Assembly: GCA_029862205.1 (NCBI GenBank)
Contig: JAOTXT010000003.1
Span: 1-64,000 of the forward strand
Length of the DNA stretch: 64,000 nucleotides
Direction of reading: 5' to 3'
From: Paracoccaceae bacterium
Lineage (GTDB): Bacteria; Pseudomonadota; Alphaproteobacteria; Rhodobacterales; Rhodobacteraceae
Every line of letters starts with the position of its first letter. The first letter of the stretch is position 1. The position numbers and the translations under genes are program-made. Of the stretch, positions 54,636 to 62,654 are shown one piece after another. The notes beneath the pieces were generated by a model. That model was given only the letters and a program-made list of their open reading frames with translations, was not told where the DNA came from and made no database searches.

Positions 54636-56051
54636 TCATTTCGGCCCCAGCATGTCCTTCGGCTGCACAACGCGGTCGAAGGTCGCCTCGTCGACGAAGC
54701 CGAGCCGGACCGCCTCCTCCTTCAAGGTGGTGCGCCGCTTGTGGGCAGTCTTGGCGACCATGGTTGCGTTGTCGTAGCCGATCTCGGGCGCCAGTGCGGT
54801 GACCAGCATCAGGCTCTCCCACATCAGCTGACTGATCCGGTCCTCGTCTGCCTTGATCCCCTTGACGCAATTGTCGGTGAACGCGACCGCCGCATCGCCG
54901 AGCAGCTGCATCGATTGCAGCAGGTTGTAGATCATCATCGGCTTGTAGACGTTGAGCTCGAAATGGCCCTGGCTGCCGGCAAATCCGATTGCGGCGTCGT
55001 TGCCCATCACATGGGCGCAGACCTGGGTCAGGGCCTCGCACTGGGTCGGATTGACCTTGCCGGGCATGATCGACGAGCCGGGCTCGTTCTCGGGCAGCAT
55101 CAGCTCGCCGAGGCCGCAGCGGGGGCCCGAGCCGAGCAACCGGATATCGTTGGCGATCTTGAAGAGGCTCGCCGCCACGGTCTTCACCGCGCCCGACATC
55201 TCGACGATGGCATCGTGCGCCGCCAGCGCCTCGAACTTGTTGGGCGCGGTCTTGAACGGTAGCTTGGTGGTCTTGGCGATGTTGGCCGCCACCAGCTTGT
55301 CGAAGCCTTTCTTGGTGTTGAGCCCGGTGCCGACAGCGGTGCCGCCCTGGGCAAGCGGGTAGATGTTCTTCAAGGCCGCATTCACGCGCCCGATCCCTTG
55401 GCGGACCTGAAAGGCATAGCCGCCGAATTCCTGGCCCAGCGTCAGGGGCGTCGCGTCCTGGGTATGGGTGCGACCGATCTTGATGATCTTGGCAAAGGCC
55501 TTGGCCTTGGTGTCCAGCACCGTGTGCAACTTCTCGAGCCCCGGCAGCAGCACCTCGGCCGCCGTCATGGCGGCGGCGATATGCATGGCGGTTGGAAAGG
55601 TGTCGTTCGACGACTGGCTCATGTTCACATGGTCGTTCGGATGAACCGGATCCTTCGAACCGATCTTGCCGCCTAGGATCTCGATGGCCCGGTTGGCGAT
55701 CACCTCGTTGGCGTTCATGTTCGACTGCGTGCCCGAGCCGGTCTGCCAGACGACCAGGGGGAAATGATCGTTGAGCTTGCCCTGATAGACCTCGCCCGCA
55801 GCCTTGACGATGGCGCGGCCCAGGCGTTTTTGCAGCTTGCCCTGCTCCATGTTCGCCTCGGCCGCCGCCTTCTTGATGGCGCCGAGCGCACGCACCACCG
55901 CCACCGGCTGGCGTTCCCACCCGATCGGGAAATTGATCAGCGACCGCTGCGTCTGGGCGCCCCAATATTTGTCGGCGGGAACCTCGAGGGGCCCGAAGCT
56001 GTCGGTCTCGGTGCGCGTCTTGGGGCGGGTCGATTTGCGGGCGGCATTCAT
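54636..56051 (-). CDS. fumC: Class II fumarate hydratase
   Basis: A 471-residue iron-free fumarase of the aspartase/fumarase superfamily. Conserved blocks are [63 protein letters not shown], the [17 protein letters not shown] segment and the mobile signature loop [16 protein letters not shown] with its catalytic Ser. The enzyme hydrates fumarate in the TCA cycle. I chose the ATG at 56051, preceded by GGAGAG, because the track start at 56150 would translate a tandem DNA repeat as EFAC copies. The 447-residue track ORF at 54622 is a shadow in another frame. Confidence 0.95.
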   Translation of the reverse strand: MNAARKSTRPKTRTETDSFGPLEVPADKYWGAQTQRSLINFPIGWERQPVAVVRALGAIKKAAAEANMEQGKLQKRLGRAIVKAAGEVYQGKLNDHFPLVVWQTGSGTQSNMNANEVIANRAIEILGGKIGSKDPVHPNDHVNMSQSSNDTFPTAMHIAAAMTAAEVLLPGLEKLHTVLDTKAKAFAKIIKIGRTHTQDATPLTLGQEFGGYAFQVRQGIGRVNAALKNIYPLAQGGTAVGTGLNTKKGFDKLVAANIAKTTKLPFKTAPNKFEALAAHDAIVEMSGAVKTVAASLFKIANDIRLLGSGPRCGLGELMLPENEPGSSIMPGKVNPTQCEALTQVCAHVMGNDAAIGFAGSQGHFELNVYKPMMIYNLLQSMQLLGDAAVAFTDNCVKGIKADEDRISQLMWESLMLVTALAPEIGYDNATMVAKTAHKRRTTLKEEAVRLGFVDEATFDRVVQPKDMLGPK

Positions 56052-56078
56052 GCAGCTCTCCATTGGGGCGGGATCACG

Positions 56079-56114
56079 GGCAAACTCGCAGGCAAACTCG
56101 CAAGCAAACTCACG
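56079..56114. repeat. Three tandem 12-bp copies in the fumC leader
   Basis: GGCAAACTCGCA occurs twice in succession, followed by a third copy with changes (AGCAAACTCACG). The array lies 28 bases before the chosen fumC start. It keeps frame with that gene, so if the upstream start at 56150 were used it would encode repeated EFAC units. Confidence 0.8.
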
Positions 56115-56160
56115 GGGCGAGCTATAGCGCCCGTACCTTAAGAATGCCAATCAGGGTTGA

Positions 56161-56697
56161 TCAGGACTTGCGGAACCGGTCGAGGCTAACCACGTCGGCG
56201 GTGGATTTCTTGCCATCGCCGTCGGAGGGGCCGTCGCCGTCCTGATCGGGGTCCTGATCGGGCTCGCCGTTGCTGGGGCCGGAACCGGACTCGGCGGTCG
56301 CCTCGATACCCTCGATATCGAGGACCATCTCCTCGTGCTCCTGGTCGTCGAATTTGAGCCCGAACTTGGCGGATGGATCGATGAAGGTCTTCACCGCGTC
56401 GAACGGGATGACCAGGGTTTCGCGCTGGTCCGAGAAATTCAGCGTGACCGTGAACCGGTCGTCCATGACCGCCAGATCCTCGAACCATTCCTGCAACACG
56501 ATCATCATCTCGGATGGATAGCGCTCGCGCAGCCAGTCGGCCATGTCGACGCCCGGATGCTCGGTGTGGAAAGTGATGTAGAAATAGTGCGACCCAGGCA
56601 GGCCGCATTCGGCAACATGGCCCAGAACCTCGGCCATAACCGACCGCATGGCCCGTTCCATGAAGCGCCCGTAGTTTAGCGAATCATCGGAAGACAT
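56161..56697 (-). CDS. sspB: SspB-type ClpXP adaptor (alpha SspB)
   Basis: A 178-residue protein. The SspB fold spans residues ~10-125 (LPGSHYFYITFHTEHPGVDM, LTLNFSDQRETLVIPFDAVKTFIDPSAKFGL), followed by an acidic, low-complexity linker and a conserved end VVSLDRFRKS that is placed like the ClpX-docking tail. SspB binds the ssrA tag and delivers stalled products to ClpXP. The ssrA gene is directly upstream on the same strand, about 50 bases away. It is followed by fumC with 109 bases between. Confidence 0.93.
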   Translation of the reverse strand: MSSDDSLNYGRFMERAMRSVMAEVLGHVAECGLPGSHYFYITFHTEHPGVDMADWLRERYPSEMMIVLQEWFEDLAVMDDRFTVTLNFSDQRETLVIPFDAVKTFIDPSAKFGLKFDDQEHEEMVLDIEGIEATAESGSGPSNGEPDQDPDQDGDGPSDGDGKKSTADVVSLDRFRKS

Positions 56698-56744
56698 CGC
56701 TTATCGTCCCTTTCTCCCGGGCGACCATAACGGAATTTTGACCC

Positions 56745-57085
56745 TAGGGAAGCAGGCGCGGAGACGCAGGGCGGGGAAAGCGCAGGCTTCTGTTGCCGGG
56801 TGCCTGCGAACCCCGCCTGACGCGGCTAGGCGTCAGGACTTAGATTTCGGTTTGCTCGCCGCATTACGCAGCGAGGGCCACCGGAGCACGGTTGTCATTG
56901 GCAACTGTACTTTGCGGACCGGTAACGGTGGTACCTCACCGAGCGAAAGCATTCCCCTTTACACGTCCGTCGATCCTATTTCGGCCCCCTATCCCTCCAA
57001 GACGGGATGTTGGTGGAGCCGCCGGGTACCGCCCCCGGGTCCGATCCGCTTATTACGGGCGCGTTTATCGCCATAGTCCCTGAGG
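56745..57085 (-). ncRNA. ssrA: Transfer-messenger RNA, permuted two-piece form
   Basis: The gene reads from high to low coordinate. The acceptor piece ends CGGCTCCACCA with the encoded CCA at 57011. After a ~22-base spacer the coding piece starts GGGGCCGAAATAGG at 56988. The two ends pair over seven bases with the G3-U wobble that alanyl-tRNA synthetase needs. The tag frame at 56902-56864 reads ANDNRAPVALAA and a stop. The PK-type GC hairpins follow to about 56745. This is the circularly permuted alphaproteobacterial form. The outer borders are estimates; no protein gene overlaps except the read-through tail of the DUF1194 gene. Confidence 0.95.
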
Positions 57086-57928
57086 GGACGGTATAAATAT
57101 AAGATATTGTGGAGCGTTTCGGAAGGGGGTGGTGGTTTTGGTAATTTCCACCTCCCACGCACTCGCCTCCCCGCCCAACCACCAATCATACGAATGGTGG
57201 ACAATTGGTGGTTGGGCGGGGAGGCGAGTGCGTGGGAGGTGGAGCGAATTTTTAGACAAGATCAGCGGCTGATCGATCTCACGCAGAAGTTTCCGCAGGA
57301 TCGCCCGCGGATAGTCATCGAAGCTGGCGGCGACCTCGACGAAGGCGCCCGGACCTGCGATTACCTCGTTGCGGTAATGCGCGACCGGGTCTGGATCGGC
57401 GCCCCGTATCACCAGTCCGTTGACTGTGTAGCCCTCGGCCGCCAGGGCGCGCGAGAACATCGCCGGCGGGCGCCCTTCGTTGGAAACGCCATCGCCCGAG
57501 ACGTCGATCACCCGGCGCTTGCACGTCTGAGGCGCCGTGGCGCTGACGTTGGCGGCATGGGAGAGCGCCTCGCCGATCGCGGTCGAAAAATTACGCCAGG
57601 CGCGGCCCGATTTGCGCACTTCGGCCGCGAACGAGACCATCGACGCCGCATCGGTCAGGTGCCGCCAGTGGGTCATCTGGCGCTGGCGGTTGGTGCCAGA
57701 CCAATGGGTCATGGTGACCAGCAGACCGCCGTCGAGCTCATCGACCGCCGAGATCAGCGAGGGATGCTCGAACGCATCCGCCAGACCGTCTGTCTGAAGC
57801 CGAAACTCGTTGCTGTCGATACTGCCTGAGACGTCCACGGCGAGGATCAGCTCGAGGGCGCAGCCAAGCGCCGCGCCCGGCGTCACCGCCAAGCCCCATG
57901 CGAGCACGATCGCGTATCCAAGCCGCAT
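57065..57928 (-). CDS. DUF1194 secreted von Willebrand A protein, copy 1, with read-through C-terminus
   Basis: A 287-residue protein with a signal peptide (RLGYAIVLAWGLAVTPGAALG) and a vWA domain whose MIDAS motif is AVDVSGSIDSNE (residues ~30-41). The paired Cys are in GCALELIL and QTCKRRVIDVSGDG. The natural family end is about LLREIDQPL near 57255. Here no stop follows: the frame continues through the 40-bp inverted repeat (encoding LHLPRTRLPAQPPIV) and stops only at 57065, inside the tmRNA acceptor piece. The start overlaps the stop of copy 2 (TAATG). The extra ~60 residues look acquired. Confidence 0.8.
   Translation of the reverse strand: MRLGYAIVLAWGLAVTPGAALGCALELILAVDVSGSIDSNEFRLQTDGLADAFEHPSLISAVDELDGGLLVTMTHWSGTNRQRQMTHWRHLTDAASMVSFAAEVRKSGRAWRNFSTAIGEALSHAANVSATAPQTCKRRVIDVSGDGVSNEGRPPAMFSRALAAEGYTVNGLVIRGADPDPVAHYRNEVIAGPGAFVEVAASFDDYPRAILRKLLREIDQPLILSKNSLHLPRTRLPAQPPIVHHSYDWWLGGEASAWEVEITKTTTPFRNAPQYLIFIPSPQGLWR
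57147..57243. repeat. Perfect 40-bp inverted repeat inserted in the 3' end of DUF1194 copy 1
   Basis: Arms at 57147-57186 and 57204-57243 are exact reverse complements over 40 bases, with a 17-base loop. The arm core CCCCGCCCAACCACCAAT matches that of the inverted repeat at 37364-37420 with paired substitutions. It lies between the vWA coding region and the tmRNA promoter. It may end transcription of the operon and isolate ssrA. Confidence 0.9.
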
Positions 57929-58641
57929 TATTCCCGCGTGTCCGGTTCGTTCTGGCCCAGGATCAGCTCGTGGCCGATCTCGCGCAAAAGCTTGCCGATG
58001 ATGACCGAGGGGTAGTCGTCGAAGTGGCGCGCCAGCGCCAGGAAGGCCCCCGGGCCCTGGATCACATGATCGCGGTAATAGGGCGCCGGGTCCGGAAACG
58101 CGCCCTGGACCACGAGCCCGTTGATGGTGATCCCGTCGAGCTTGCCCTGGGCCCGGAAATAGTCCGGGCCGACCCCGTCGTTGTTCTCGCCATCGCCGGA
58201 GATATCGATCACCTGGCGCGCGCAGGCGGGCGCGCGGGCAAACATTGCCGCGCCGTATTCGACCGCCTTTCCCAAGGCGGTGGTCAGATCGGTGAAGGGC
58301 CGCCGATGGGCCGACAGGCGATTGGCGAAGGCCAACACCTCCTCGCGCGATTTTAGCATGGTCCAGGGGATCACGATGTCCTGCTGATTGTAACCGGACC
58401 ATTCGTAGACGATCGCGGCGATACTGGCCCCCTCGGGCGTCAGGATGGCGTCGATCACCTCCTTGGTGCGGAAGGCCCGGGCAAGGCCATAGAGTTGAAG
58501 CGCGTATTCGCGCTCGTTGACGCTGGACGAGATGTCGAGCGCCAGCACCAGCGCCAGCTTGCAGGCTTGAGCCCGCGCCAGCGGCGGCGCGAACAGGATC
58601 GACACCAGGACGAAAACTGCGAGCAGGCGCGAAATCTTCAT
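57928..58641 (-). CDS. DUF1194 secreted von Willebrand A protein, copy 2
   Basis: A 237-residue paralogue. The signal peptide is KISRLLAVFVLVSILFAPPLARA, the MIDAS motif is ALDISSSVNERE, and the conserved block [14 protein letters not shown] is in the middle. The Cys pair is in QACKLALVL and PACARQVID. The end LLREIGHELILGQNEPDTRE has a normal stop, unlike copy 1. It overlaps copy 3 by four bases and copy 1 by one base, so the group is co-translated. Function unknown; a divalent-cation-dependent binding protein in the periplasm is likely. Confidence 0.82.
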   Translation of the reverse strand: MKISRLLAVFVLVSILFAPPLARAQACKLALVLALDISSSVNEREYALQLYGLARAFRTKEVIDAILTPEGASIAAIVYEWSGYNQQDIVIPWTMLKSREEVLAFANRLSAHRRPFTDLTTALGKAVEYGAAMFARAPACARQVIDISGDGENNDGVGPDYFRAQGKLDGITINGLVVQGAFPDPAPYYRDHVIQGPGAFLALARHFDDYPSVIIGKLLREIGHELILGQNEPDTRE

Positions 58642-59330
58642 CGCCGGGCCACCCTGGGCGCCAGTTCGCGCAGCAGCTTGCGTTTGATCGCGTCGGCGTA
58701 GTCGCTGAAGTCGTCCGCCAGTTCCAGGAACGAGGCCGGGCCCCGGACCACGTTGCGCCGGTAGAAATCCGCCGGGTCGGGCCAGCCACCCATGATAACC
58801 AGGCCATTGATGGTCACGCCTTGCGCCTCCAGCGCATCAGCGACCTCGCGCGCCGGGCGCCCACGATTGCTCGCGCCGTCGCCCGACACGTCGATCACCC
58901 GGCGCTTGCAGCGCATCGGGTTCGTCGCGCTGAGGCTGGCCGCGTGGGCCAATGCCTCGCCGATCGCGGTATAGGAGGCGAAGAAGGCCCGTTTCTGCGC
59001 CGAAATCGCGTTGGCGAAGGCGGCGACATCGCTCGCGCTCTGCAAATGGGTCCAGGGCACCGGCTGGGTCTGTGCCTCGGCGCCGCTCCACTGTGACACG
59101 GTCACCATGACGCCGCCGGTGATCCAGGTAATCGTCTCGACGATCTCCGGGTCCCGGAACGCCGCCGCCAGGCCGCCCATCTGCAAATCGTATTCGGATT
59201 TCACCACCGAGCGTGAGACGTCCATCGCCAGGACCAGCTCCAATTCGCAGGCAGCCGCCGGCCCGGCGCTCAAGAGACCCGACAATGCGACGGCTGCAAT
59301 ACTCCCCCTGGCCCGGGGCTGGCGGGTCAT
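58638..59330 (-). CDS. DUF1194 secreted von Willebrand A protein, copy 3
   Basis: A 230-residue paralogue with signal peptide GSIAAVALSGLLSAGPAAA and MIDAS motif AMDVSRSVVKSE. The Cys pair is in ACELELVLA and MRCKRRVIDVSGDG. The substrate-face segment WITGGVMVTVSQWSGAE resembles that of copy 1, suggesting these two are closest relatives. GGAGA lies upstream of the ATG at 59330. It is separated from copy 4 by 95 bases with no clear hairpin. Confidence 0.82.
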   Translation of the reverse strand: MTRQPRARGSIAAVALSGLLSAGPAAACELELVLAMDVSRSVVKSEYDLQMGGLAAAFRDPEIVETITWITGGVMVTVSQWSGAEAQTQPVPWTHLQSASDVAAFANAISAQKRAFFASYTAIGEALAHAASLSATNPMRCKRRVIDVSGDGASNRGRPAREVADALEAQGVTINGLVIMGGWPDPADFYRRNVVRGPASFLELADDFSDYADAIKRKLLRELAPRVARR

Positions 59331-59425
59331 GGCGTTCTCCCTCGGACCCGTTTTGGTCTGGGCCTATTACAGAAACATGTCGCGGCATGGCATGAAGGGC
59401 AATGCACCATTTGGCGAAGGCACGG

Positions 59426-60130
59426 TCAGGGGCTTGCCGGGCGGACAATCCCGGCGACAAAATCGTGCCCAATCTCGCGCAGCAATTTTCGCAACATCGC
59501 GCGCGGAAAGTCCGAATAGTCGCGTGCGACCTCGATGAAGGCTTCCGGTCCGCGGACGACCAGGTGCCGGTAGAACGAGATCAACTCGAGGTCGCCGGCG
59601 CCAATCACCAATCCGTTCACGGTGATCCCGTCGAAATTGAACGCCTTGTAAGCGGAGTCGGGCCCAAACCCGTCATTCGAGGTCCCATCGCCGGAGATGT
59701 CGATCACCAGGCGCTGGCATGGCGGAGCACGGCGCATGAGCCCATGACCATAGGCCAGGGCATAGCCGACCGCGGTCGGAAACTCTCCATACCGGCGATC
59801 GTGGGCGGCGAGCTGGCGGATGAAGACGTCGAGACCAGCTTGATCGGCGATAATCGTCCAATCGACGATGATCACCTGCTGGCGCTGCCCGCTCCATTCA
59901 TAGGCTGCCAGCGCGACACCGCCGCCCGGCCCCAGGATCGCCGCGCTGACCGCGGGGTTCCTCAGCCCGTCGGCCAGGCCCTGGAGTTGGAGCTGGTATT
60001 CCGATTTGTCGACACTGGCCGAGACGTCCAGCGCGAAGGCAAGTGCCAGGCGGCAAGCCTCGGCCGGAGCGGGCGCGGCAGCCGCGAGAACCGCCCCGGC
60101 GATCAGGGTGCGAAGCCGGCAGCCTACCAC
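59426..60130 (-). CDS. DUF1194 secreted von Willebrand A protein, copy 4
   Basis: A 234-residue paralogue. The likely start is the GTG at 60130, giving the signal peptide [20 protein letters not shown]; the ATG used by the track at 60292 is antisense-like over gloA. The MIDAS motif is [12 protein letters not shown], and the conserved block is [15 protein letters not shown]. The Cys pair is in ACRLALAF and PPCQRLVID. It overlaps the gloA stop by seven bases and so is translationally coupled to gloA. Confidence 0.8.
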   Translation of the reverse strand: MVGCRLRTLIAGAVLAAAAPAPAEACRLALAFALDVSASVDKSEYQLQLQGLADGLRNPAVSAAILGPGGGVALAAYEWSGQRQQVIIVDWTIIADQAGLDVFIRQLAAHDRRYGEFPTAVGYALAYGHGLMRRAPPCQRLVIDISGDGTSNDGFGPDSAYKAFNFDGITVNGLVIGAGDLELISFYRHLVVRGPEAFIEVARDYSDFPRAMLRKLLREIGHDFVAGIVRPASP

Positions 60131-60555
60131 GACCCCGTATTGGGCATGCTGGCCCAGGGCTCCTGTTGCGGCAGGGACTCGCCCATCTGCAGCAGCTCGA
60201 CCGAAATCCCGTCCGGCGAGCGGACAAACGCCATGCGCCCATCGCGCGGCGGGCGGTTGATGGTGACGCCCGCATCCATCAGCTGCTGGCATTTTTCGTA
60301 GATGTTCTCGACCTCGTAGGCCAGGTGCCCGAAATTGCGCCCGCCGGTATACTCCTCGTCCGAGTCCCAGTTATAGGTCAGCTCGATCTCGTTACCGGGA
60401 CCGCCACCGGGCTCGCTGAGGAAGACCAGGGTCGCCTTGGCCGCGTCCAGATCCTTGCGGCGGGTTTCGACCAGACCCAAGAGGTCGCAATAAAACTTTT
60501 TCGACGCCTCGACGTCCTGAACCCGGATCATTGTGTGCAGGTACTTTACTTTCAT
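60124..60555 (-). CDS. gloA: Lactoylglutathione lyase (glyoxalase I)
   Basis: A 143-residue glyoxalase I that converts methylglyoxal-glutathione hemithioacetal to lactoylglutathione. The four metal ligands can be placed: His in KYLHTMIRV, Glu in [10 protein letters not shown], His in NFGHLAYEV and Glu in [10 protein letters not shown]. The length matches the Ni-type bacterial enzyme. The ATG at 60555 replaces the track start eight codons upstream. It is the first gene of the run leading into the DUF1194 array and is divergent from thyX. Confidence 0.94.
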   Translation of the reverse strand: MKVKYLHTMIRVQDVEASKKFYCDLLGLVETRRKDLDAAKATLVFLSEPGGGPGNEIELTYNWDSDEEYTGGRNFGHLAYEVENIYEKCQQLMDAGVTINRPPRDGRMAFVRSPDGISVELLQMGESLPQQEPWASMPNTGSW

Positions 60556-60556
60556 T

Positions 60557-60725
60557 TTATCCCCATCGATTTTCCACAAGAGAAATCTTCATCGCGCCAG
60601 ATTTGGTTACGATCGATCGTTTGCCTACGAAATCTTGTGTTCCGACTCATTGTAGACTCATTTGTTCTCCACAGTCTTTTTCGTGCAATCGCTGCTTACC
60701 CACAGTGCATTAGTCCTTACCCACA
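60557..60725. promoter_or_regulatory. Cluster of DnaA-box-like 9-mers upstream of thyX
   Basis: Five 9-mers each differ by one base from TTATCCACA and face the same way: TTATCCCCA (60557), TTTTCCACA (60570), TTCTCCACA (60665), and TTACCCACA twice (60696 and 60717) as part of a 16-bp direct repeat CTTACCCACAGTGCAT spaced 21 bases. The gap is more AT-rich than its surroundings. DnaA control of thyX, or of gloA on the other side, is inferred; I see no full origin. Confidence 0.6.
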
Positions 60726-60813
60726 GTGCATCAACAAAGATATCCTCGGCGAAGTTTTGTATACAGTAACTTGTGGCGCAAAAGCCGAGTCTGCCAGGTC
60801 TGGAGGAGTCGGG

Positions 60814-61731
60814 ATGAACCAAGCGCTACTGAAAGCTAGGGAACACACTGCAATCGCCGAGCTAAAGTCAGAGCCCAAATCGACCTATCGTGCGACTGTG
60901 ACCGCTCTAGAAGCCCAGTTGTATGAATTCATCCCAGTTCTCGATCACGGGTTCATCCGCGTCATGGACTACATGGGCGACGACGGCGCCATCGTGCAGG
61001 CGGCGCGTGTCAGTTATGGGCAGGGGACCAAGCATGCCCGCGACGACAGCGGGCTGATCCGGTATCTGATGCGCCACTGGCACTCGACGCCGTTCGAGAT
61101 GTGCGAGATCAAGTTTCATGTGAAGCTGCCGGTCTTCGTGGCGCGGCAATGGATCCGTCACCGCACCGCGAACGTGAATGAATACTCGGCCCGCTATTCG
61201 ATCCTCGATCGAGAGTTTTACATCCCATCTCCTGAAAATCTTGCGACGCAATCTAGCACGAACGGACAGGGCCGCGGCGCGGTGCTGGCAGGGGACGAGG
61301 CGGAGCGCGTTCTGGATATCCTGAAGGACGACTCGGCGCGCTGCTATGATCACTACGAGGCGATGCTCAGCCAGGAAAGCCAGCAGGGGCTGGCGCGCGA
61401 GTTGGCGCGGATGAACCTGCCGATGAACATCTATACCCAGTGGTATTGGAAGGTCGATCTGCACAATCTGATGCATTTCCTGCGGCTGCGGGCGGATGCC
61501 CACGCGCAGATGGAGATCCGGGTCTATGCCGAGGCGATCTGCGAGCTGGTCAAGGCCTGGGTGCCCGCGACCTATGCCGCGTTCGAGGATTACCGCCTGA
61601 ACGCGGCACAGATCTCCGGCCCCGGCATGGTGGCCCTGCGCCGGATGCTGGCGGGCGAGGAGGTGACCCAGGAGGGTTCGGGCATGTCCAAGGGCGAGTG
61701 GCGGGAGTTTCAGGCGCTGCTTGAGGGGTAG
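60814..61731 (+). CDS. thyX: FAD-dependent thymidylate synthase ThyX
   Basis: A 305-residue flavin-dependent enzyme that methylates dUMP using methylenetetrahydrofolate and NADPH. The ThyX motif [15 protein letters not shown] (residues ~115-129) is intact, preceded by [20 protein letters not shown], and the C-terminal [26 protein letters not shown] is conserved. GGAGGAG lies six bases before ATG 60814. The 562-residue ORF in the track adds a long unconserved upstream part across the promoter. Confidence 0.96.
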   Translation: MNQALLKAREHTAIAELKSEPKSTYRATVTALEAQLYEFIPVLDHGFIRVMDYMGDDGAIVQAARVSYGQGTKHARDDSGLIRYLMRHWHSTPFEMCEIKFHVKLPVFVARQWIRHRTANVNEYSARYSILDREFYIPSPENLATQSSTNGQGRGAVLAGDEAERVLDILKDDSARCYDHYEAMLSQESQQGLARELARMNLPMNIYTQWYWKVDLHNLMHFLRLRADAHAQMEIRVYAEAICELVKAWVPATYAAFEDYRLNAAQISGPGMVALRRMLAGEEVTQEGSGMSKGEWREFQALLEG

Positions 61732-61738
61732 ACGCCCG

Positions 61739-61810
61739 ATGTCCCGGGCTTGACCCGGGACCTCGACGGTTTCCGACGAACGTCGAGGCCCCGGCTCGAG
61801 GCCGGGGCAT
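61739..61810. repeat. Dispersed palindromic element (TCCCGGG/CCCGGGA type)
   Basis: The first stem is TCCCGGG-CTTGA-CCCGGGA, the second CGACG...CGTCG and the third CCCCGGC...GCCGGGG, ending GGGGCAT. It follows the thyX stop by eight bases. Compare 26103-26173, where order, loop and ending are the same. Confidence 0.8.
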
Positions 61811-61857
61811 TGGCACGGTGTACGAGGCGCTTCGCGCGGGTTGCACCCCCTCCCTAA

Positions 61858-61880
61858 CCCTCCCCCCAGCGGGGGGAGGG
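61858..61880. terminator. GC hairpin CCCTCCCCCC-AGC-GGGGGGAGGG between convergent genes
   Basis: A perfect 10-bp stem with an AGC loop lies between the thyX 3' side and the SRAP stop. A CCCTCCCTAA tract precedes it on the plus strand. No T run follows, so it may stop both convergent transcripts only in part. Confidence 0.65.
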
Positions 61881-61914
61881 GATCACGTGGGCGCCGGGTC
61901 GAACAGTGGGGCAA

Positions 61915-62583
61915 TTATCCCTCCAACGGCTCGATCAGTTCCGGGCCATTGTTCCGCACATTGCCGACCGCACCGCCGACTTCCGTTACCTCTGCTCGGT
62001 CATCCGGGATCGGGCGCATCAGCCCGGCCCCGTCGTTGGCCGGGTCGAGCCAGCGGTCCCAATCGGCCTCCTCCAGTACGACCGGGCTTCGCGGATGCAG
62101 GTGCCGGGTCGCCTCGCCCGCGGCGCAGGTCAGCACAGTGAACGAGAAAAGCGGCTCGGCCTCGATCACGGCCCGCGCCCACAGCCCGGCCATGCAGAAA
62201 CCCGGCGCGTTGCCCTTGCGGGTGATGTACCAGGCGCGCTTTTCACCTGCCTTGCCGCTCCACTCGTAATAGCCGATCGCGGGGACCAGGCAGCGGCCCT
62301 TGCGCCAGGCATCGCGGAACATCGGCTTCGACGCGGCCTCTTCCGAGCGGGCATTGAAAGTGGTGGCGCGGAACTCGGCCAGCGGCTTTTTCCACCAGTG
62401 CGGCACCAGACCCCAACGCGCGAGGGCCAGGCCGCGCCCGTCGCGGCCCTCGCCAATCATCCCGACGGTCTGCGTTGGCGCCACGTTCCAGCTTGGGTCC
62501 GGCCAGGGGCTGTCGCGGTCGATGCCCAGCCAGTCGGCCCAATCCTCGCCCCGCGTGTCGCCCACCGCGAATCTGCCGCACAT
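61915..62583 (-). CDS. SOS response-associated peptidase (SRAP/YedK type)
   Basis: A 222-residue SRAP-domain protein that forms a thiazolidine crosslink with abasic sites in single-stranded DNA. The catalytic Cys is residue 2 (MCGRFAVG). Asn in PSWNVAPTQ, Glu in IGYYEWSG and His in LHPRSPVVL complete the active site. The start at 62583 is forced by the need for Cys2 after Met removal. The track's longer version has 34 extra residues and would be inactive. The gene converges on thyX. Confidence 0.93.
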   Translation of the reverse strand: MCGRFAVGDTRGEDWADWLGIDRDSPWPDPSWNVAPTQTVGMIGEGRDGRGLALARWGLVPHWWKKPLAEFRATTFNARSEEAASKPMFRDAWRKGRCLVPAIGYYEWSGKAGEKRAWYITRKGNAPGFCMAGLWARAVIEAEPLFSFTVLTCAAGEATRHLHPRSPVVLEEADWDRWLDPANDGAGLMRPIPDDRAEVTEVGGAVGNVRNNGPELIEPLEG

Positions 62584-62654
62584 GCCGCGTCTCCTTGGCC
62601 CGTTGCGTCCCGTTTCGCCCACGCCTCTTGCACGCGCTCGCATCAGGCCGCAGC

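Noticed and set aside
57065-58807. A single 580-residue vWA protein
   Set aside because: The upstream ~290 residues are an out-of-frame reading of copy 2 and part of copy 3; the signal peptide at 57928 marks the true start.
60695-60731. Direct repeats before thyX as a CRISPR remnant
   Set aside because: There are only two 16-bp copies spaced by five bases, with no spacer-repeat pattern and no cas genes.
60557-60813. The DnaA-box-like cluster as the chromosomal origin
   Set aside because: There are too few boxes, none has a perfect consensus, no typical origin neighbours (hemE, dnaA, repABC, parAB) are present, and the gap is short.
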